DNA of 15,798 bases from Candidatus Desantisbacteria bacterium CG1_02_49_89 (GTDB lineage Bacteria; Desantisbacteria; UBA1551): the NCBI GenBank assembly GCA_001871075.1, contig MNUP01000109.1, positions 1 through 15,798 of the forward strand, given 5' to 3'. The notes beneath the pieces are model-generated. The model had not been told where the DNA came from and did no database searches. It was given only the letters and a program-made list of their open reading frames with translations. This document shows, in pieces, positions 13,056 to 15,798 of this stretch; the first letter of the stretch is position 1; each line of letters begins with the position of its first letter. The position numbers were made by a program, and so were the translations under genes.

Positions 13056-15798
13056 TTACCTAATGATCATTATCTTGCCGATCTTCCTTTCCAAAGTACT
13101 ATCTGTCAGGAAGTAGATATAAACACCTGAAGCGATAGGCTCATCCCAGTTGTTTACAACGCTCCAGACGAATGGATCTGTGGTTATGTCTGTTTTTTCA
13201 AACACAAGCTCCCCTGCTATGTTATAAATCCTAAGCAGGACGTTTAAGGTGCTGTAGAGTTTAAAACTTATGGCGGTATGACCCTGGGACGGCTTGAATG
13301 GTATTGGGTAGGCATATGCATCCTTTATAGTCACCGCTGCCTTAGGCAGAGAGAATCCTCTCATTCCTGATGTCTCTCCGGGCATTGCAGGGCAACTGAT
13401 CTTCAATATCCTTTCATTTTTCTCGTCCACGATCCAGAGGTTTCCATTGTTGTCAAGGCAGATGCCCGCGGGTTTGTCAAGGGCTGTGGTGTTCACACCT
13501 GCAAATGTCATAAGGAGCTGCCCATACCCGTTGTATTTCTTAACTGCATCATTCTTGCTGTCTGAAACGTATATGTATCCCCTGTTGTCAGCACAGACCG
13601 CTCTTGGATCATCAAAACCTTTTATACTCAAGGTCGGGGTAAGGGCTGATGTGTAGACGCCAACCGTGTCTTTGCCTGTGTTAGCAATATAAATACTAAT
13701 TTGCCCTGAACCTGAACCCTGTGAATGGTTAAGGGCAAACACACCTTCCGGATCCTTAAGGCCCGAAATTGTAGAAAGCAGATTCCCTTCATAATCAAAT
13801 ATGGCTATCCTGTCCTTTTTCTCATCTGCCACATAGACTGCCTTTGTGCAGGAATAAGATGCGTCTGAATAGGAATAGAACAGGCCTATAGATATCTGTT
13901 CGGGTCTCTTTATGTCGTGTCTTTCACCGAATGAGAACAGGAAATTGCCGAACAGATTAAATGCCTGTATCCTGTCATTGTCCCTGTCAGCTACGAATAC
14001 CATTGGTCTTGTGTCTGCTGACCACTCACCACTGACCACTGTTGTTACAGCTATTCCTGAAGGTTTCTTTAACTTGTGGTATTCCTCGCTCCTGCCGTTG
14101 AACGAGAGCAGGAAGTTGCCGTTCAGGTCAAACTTCTGCACCCTGTCGTTCTTGTTATCCGTGATAAAGATACAGCCTGAATTGTCAGAGCCAGTCTGGG
14201 TAGGGCTGAATGCTATGCCGTAAGGCTCTTTAAATTCTGCATCGTCATTTCCTCTTTTACCGAATACAAGATTGACCTCGGGGTTGCCTAGATAAATTGC
14301 AACGCTGTCATAAGAGGTGTTATACAATTTATCGTCCGAAACAATACTTATAAGATACCAGCCGTCTGCAAACCTGCTCCTGTTCAACACTGCAAGGGTC
14401 TGCGTGCCTTCCTCAATTATATCCTGGGAAATCAGTGTTTCTGCAAATGGAGTTTCCCCTATCGCCAGTATGCTTATCCTGTAATTCAGGAAATTGGCAT
14501 CCCCGATCACGCCAATTATTGAAGCCGTGTCGCTGTTGATTACGCTGCTGATACCAATGGCGCCTTTTGCCGGGTAGATAAGCCGGATGTCCGGAGGATT
14601 GTTGTCAAGCACGACCATGATTGAATTTGAATCCTCAACATTGCCTGCATTGTCGACTGCGCGATAATAAATAGTATAAATCCCGTCGGAATAAGAAGAA
14701 AGAATTGTAAACTTGTAATTTTCAGCTACATGCCATTGTGTTTCGCCGTTTATCAGCCACTCCACATGATGAACACCCGAAGCGACTACGTTGTTTGTTT
14801 CGCTATCTTTTACCATGAAATAGAAAGGAGTTGAAGAAGTAACGATATAAGGCAAGGTATCTGTTTCTCTGTATTTTGGATTTCCAATGCTTATTGCGGT
14901 CCCGAAAGGCGAGGCATTGTCAGCCAGAAGCGTAGTAATCTTTACTGCCGCATCGCCGAATCTGTTGGCGGCTGTTAACCTGAGGGTATAAGAACCGTTA
15001 AGCCCTGATGTGTTCCAGACAGCAAGAGTTTCGCTGTCGATTTCATACGAAATAGCGTTGCCAATCATAGTCCATTCATCACCAAGATAAGGTAAATATT
15101 CCAGTTTGTAATTACTGAAGAATTGTCCCTTGGCGATTCCTATAATATTTACATTGCCGCTGACAAAACTGCCCTGGGCTGGCCGGATGATCTCTGCCAT
15201 AGGCATTCCTATACCGGCAACGTCCCTTGGAACAAGCAGGGAGTACAAAGACAAATGCGTTATGGGAACTCTGATACAGTTGTTTACGGTATCTAATACC
15301 TGCCCGGGCACTATTTCCCACTTATCCTCTGATTCATCGTACTTATAGATCTTCAGTTCACTCTCAAAACCAGCCACTGCCTGTTTATTGTAATATATCG
15401 TAAGCATCGCGGCAGGTTCAAACACTGCCCCGGGAGGCCCGATATCGTAAATTGAACTTGCCGATATTAGGTCTTGGCTCTTTAAAGCAAAGGACGCGGT
15501 GGAAACCTTCGGATTTGCCGATGAAAAAGGAATGATTTTTATGCTTGCGTTGCCCGGATTGTAAATCCCCGCGCCTTCTGTATTAACGCTTATGTTCTTA
15601 AGCACTGTCACCTGCCCGTATTTGGGCACCGAGGGACTGTAAGCAACATAATTATAAGGATAAGCTATTAACTTATACGTATAAATGCCCTCTTCCACTT
15701 CTTTTCCCGTATTGTCCTTTCCGTCCCAGACATAAGTCTGGTCAATGCCCCAGGAAACAAACCAGCACACAGTATTTTTAACCAGGGCGCCCATTTCA
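13056..15798 (-). CDS. Large extracellular NHL-propeller protein with FlgD-Ig/sorting-like C-terminus (5' partial)
   Basis: At least 912 residues are visible (numbered from the Met at 15794), but the frame stays open to the window edge, so the true N-terminus is missing. An incomplete FlgD-Ig-like unit comes first (YVWDGKDNTGKEVEEGIYTYKL, 21-42). Ig/Bacterial-surface-type segments follow to about 505, including DGIYTIYYRAVDNAGNVEDS (370-389). Then come six NHL blades with ITDNKNDRVQKFD (544), VADRDNDRIQAFN (601), VADEKKDRIAIFD (655), IANTGKDTVGVYT (703), VSDSKNDAVKKYN (743) and IVDEKNERILKIS (788). The last 87 residues (AYPIPFKPSQGH to KIGKIMIIR) form a FlgD-Ig-like domain similar to type IX sorting domains. 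It is probably secreted or surface-attached; the ligand is unknown. The PorV-like gene follows after 71 bases. Confidence 0.85.
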   Translation of the reverse strand, partial: EMGALVKNTVCWFVSWGIDQTYVWDGKDNTGKEVEEGIYTYKLIAYPYNYVAYSPSVPKYGQVTVLKNISVNTEGAGIYNPGNASIKIIPFSSANPKVSTASFALKSQDLISASSIYDIGPPGAVFEPAAMLTIYYNKQAVAGFESELKIYKYDESEDKWEIVPGQVLDTVNNCIRVPITHLSLYSLLVPRDVAGIGMPMAEIIRPAQGSFVSGNVNIIGIAKGQFFSNYKLEYLPYLGDEWTMIGNAISYEIDSETLAVWNTSGLNGSYTLRLTAANRFGDAAVKITTLLADNASPFGTAISIGNPKYRETDTLPYIVTSSTPFYFMVKDSETNNVVASGVHHVEWLINGETQWHVAENYKFTILSSYSDGIYTIYYRAVDNAGNVEDSNSIMVVLDNNPPDIRLIYPAKGAIGISSVINSDTASIIGVIGDANFLNYRISILAIGETPFAETLISQDIIEEGTQTLAVLNRSRFADGWYLISIVSDDKLYNTSYDSVAIYLGNPEVNLVFGKRGNDDAEFKEPYGIAFSPTQTGSDNSGCIFITDNKNDRVQKFDLNGNFLLSFNGRSEEYHKLKKPSGIAVTTVVSGEWSADTRPMVFVADRDNDRIQAFNLFGNFLFSFGERHDIKRPEQISIGLFYSYSDASYSCTKAVYVADEKKDRIAIFDYEGNLLSTISGLKDPEGVFALNHSQGSGSGQISIYIANTGKDTVGVYTSALTPTLSIKGFDDPRAVCADNRGYIYVSDSKNDAVKKYNGYGQLLMTFAGVNTTALDKPAGICLDNNGNLWIVDEKNERILKISCPAMPGETSGMRGFSLPKAAVTIKDAYAYPIPFKPSQGHTAISFKLYSTLNVLLRIYNIAGELVFEKTDITTDPFVWSVVNNWDEPIASGVYIYFLTDSTLERKIGKIMIIR
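13704..13721. repeat. Family K mini-repeat inside the NHL gene
   Basis: CCTGAACCTGAACCCTG on the plus strand, in frame, encoding QGSGSG-type residues (691-697) in the loop before the fourth NHL blade. It is very short and could be a plain linker. Confidence 0.45.
14017..14041. repeat. Family J repeat inside the NHL gene
   Basis: Units ACCACTCACC/ACTGACCACTG on the plus strand encode TVVSGEWSA (585-593) in the loop before the second NHL blade. That loop is longer than the equivalent in the later compact blades. Confidence 0.6.

Overview
The window reads as one co-directional stretch of a Gram-negative bacterial chromosome. All 14 protein genes, the tRNA and the RNase P RNA lie on the minus strand, so transcription runs from high to low coordinates. 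An outer membrane is implied by an LpxC-FabZ fusion (lipid A synthesis) and a PorV-type beta-barrel protein. That fusion, the PorV/FlgD-Ig gene pair and the boundary repeats suggest an uncultivated lineage such as Omnitrophota or Elusimicrobiota. This is an inference from gene content only.

Layout in transcription order (right to left). (1) 15798-12025: the C-terminal part of a large NHL-propeller protein ending in a FlgD-Ig/sorting-like domain, then a PorV/PorQ-like outer-membrane protein. (2) 11998-10691: lpxC-fabZ fusion. (3) 10587-7722: ilvC, leuA and a DivIC/FtsB-like division protein, tightly packed. (4) 7697-5490: tRNA-Val(UAC), a coiled-coil zinc-ribbon protein, a ribonuclease H and an unusually long RNase P RNA (about 531 nt). 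(5) 5378-65: yajC, a YceD/DUF177 protein, a DegT-type aminotransferase, rpmF, plsX, fabD and fabG. The last block is the widespread yceD-rpmF-plsX-fab cluster, with a sugar-type aminotransferase inserted and no fabH; acpP, if present, would lie beyond position 1.

The most unusual property is not a gene. Almost every gap longer than about 20 bases carries short-period degenerate repeats of about 8-14 bases per unit, from at least ten different families (called A to K here). Several families appear more than once, often as two arms in opposite orientation. They sit directly against coding sequence. They supply stop codons (divIC, the zinc-ribbon gene, ilvC), a Shine-Dalgarno and GTG start (leuA), and the hydrophobic core of the PorV-like signal peptide. 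They also appear inside loops of the NHL propeller and in variable arms of the RNase P RNA. No transposase, integrase or other mobility gene is visible. The repeats therefore look like a many-family population of small sequence insertions tolerated wherever function allows, by a mechanism this window does not reveal.

Functionally the genes are core housekeeping: fatty-acid and phospholipid initiation, lipid A, branched-chain amino acids, division, translocase accessory, tRNA processing and ribosome. The surface/secretion pair at the right edge is the only clearly accessory part.
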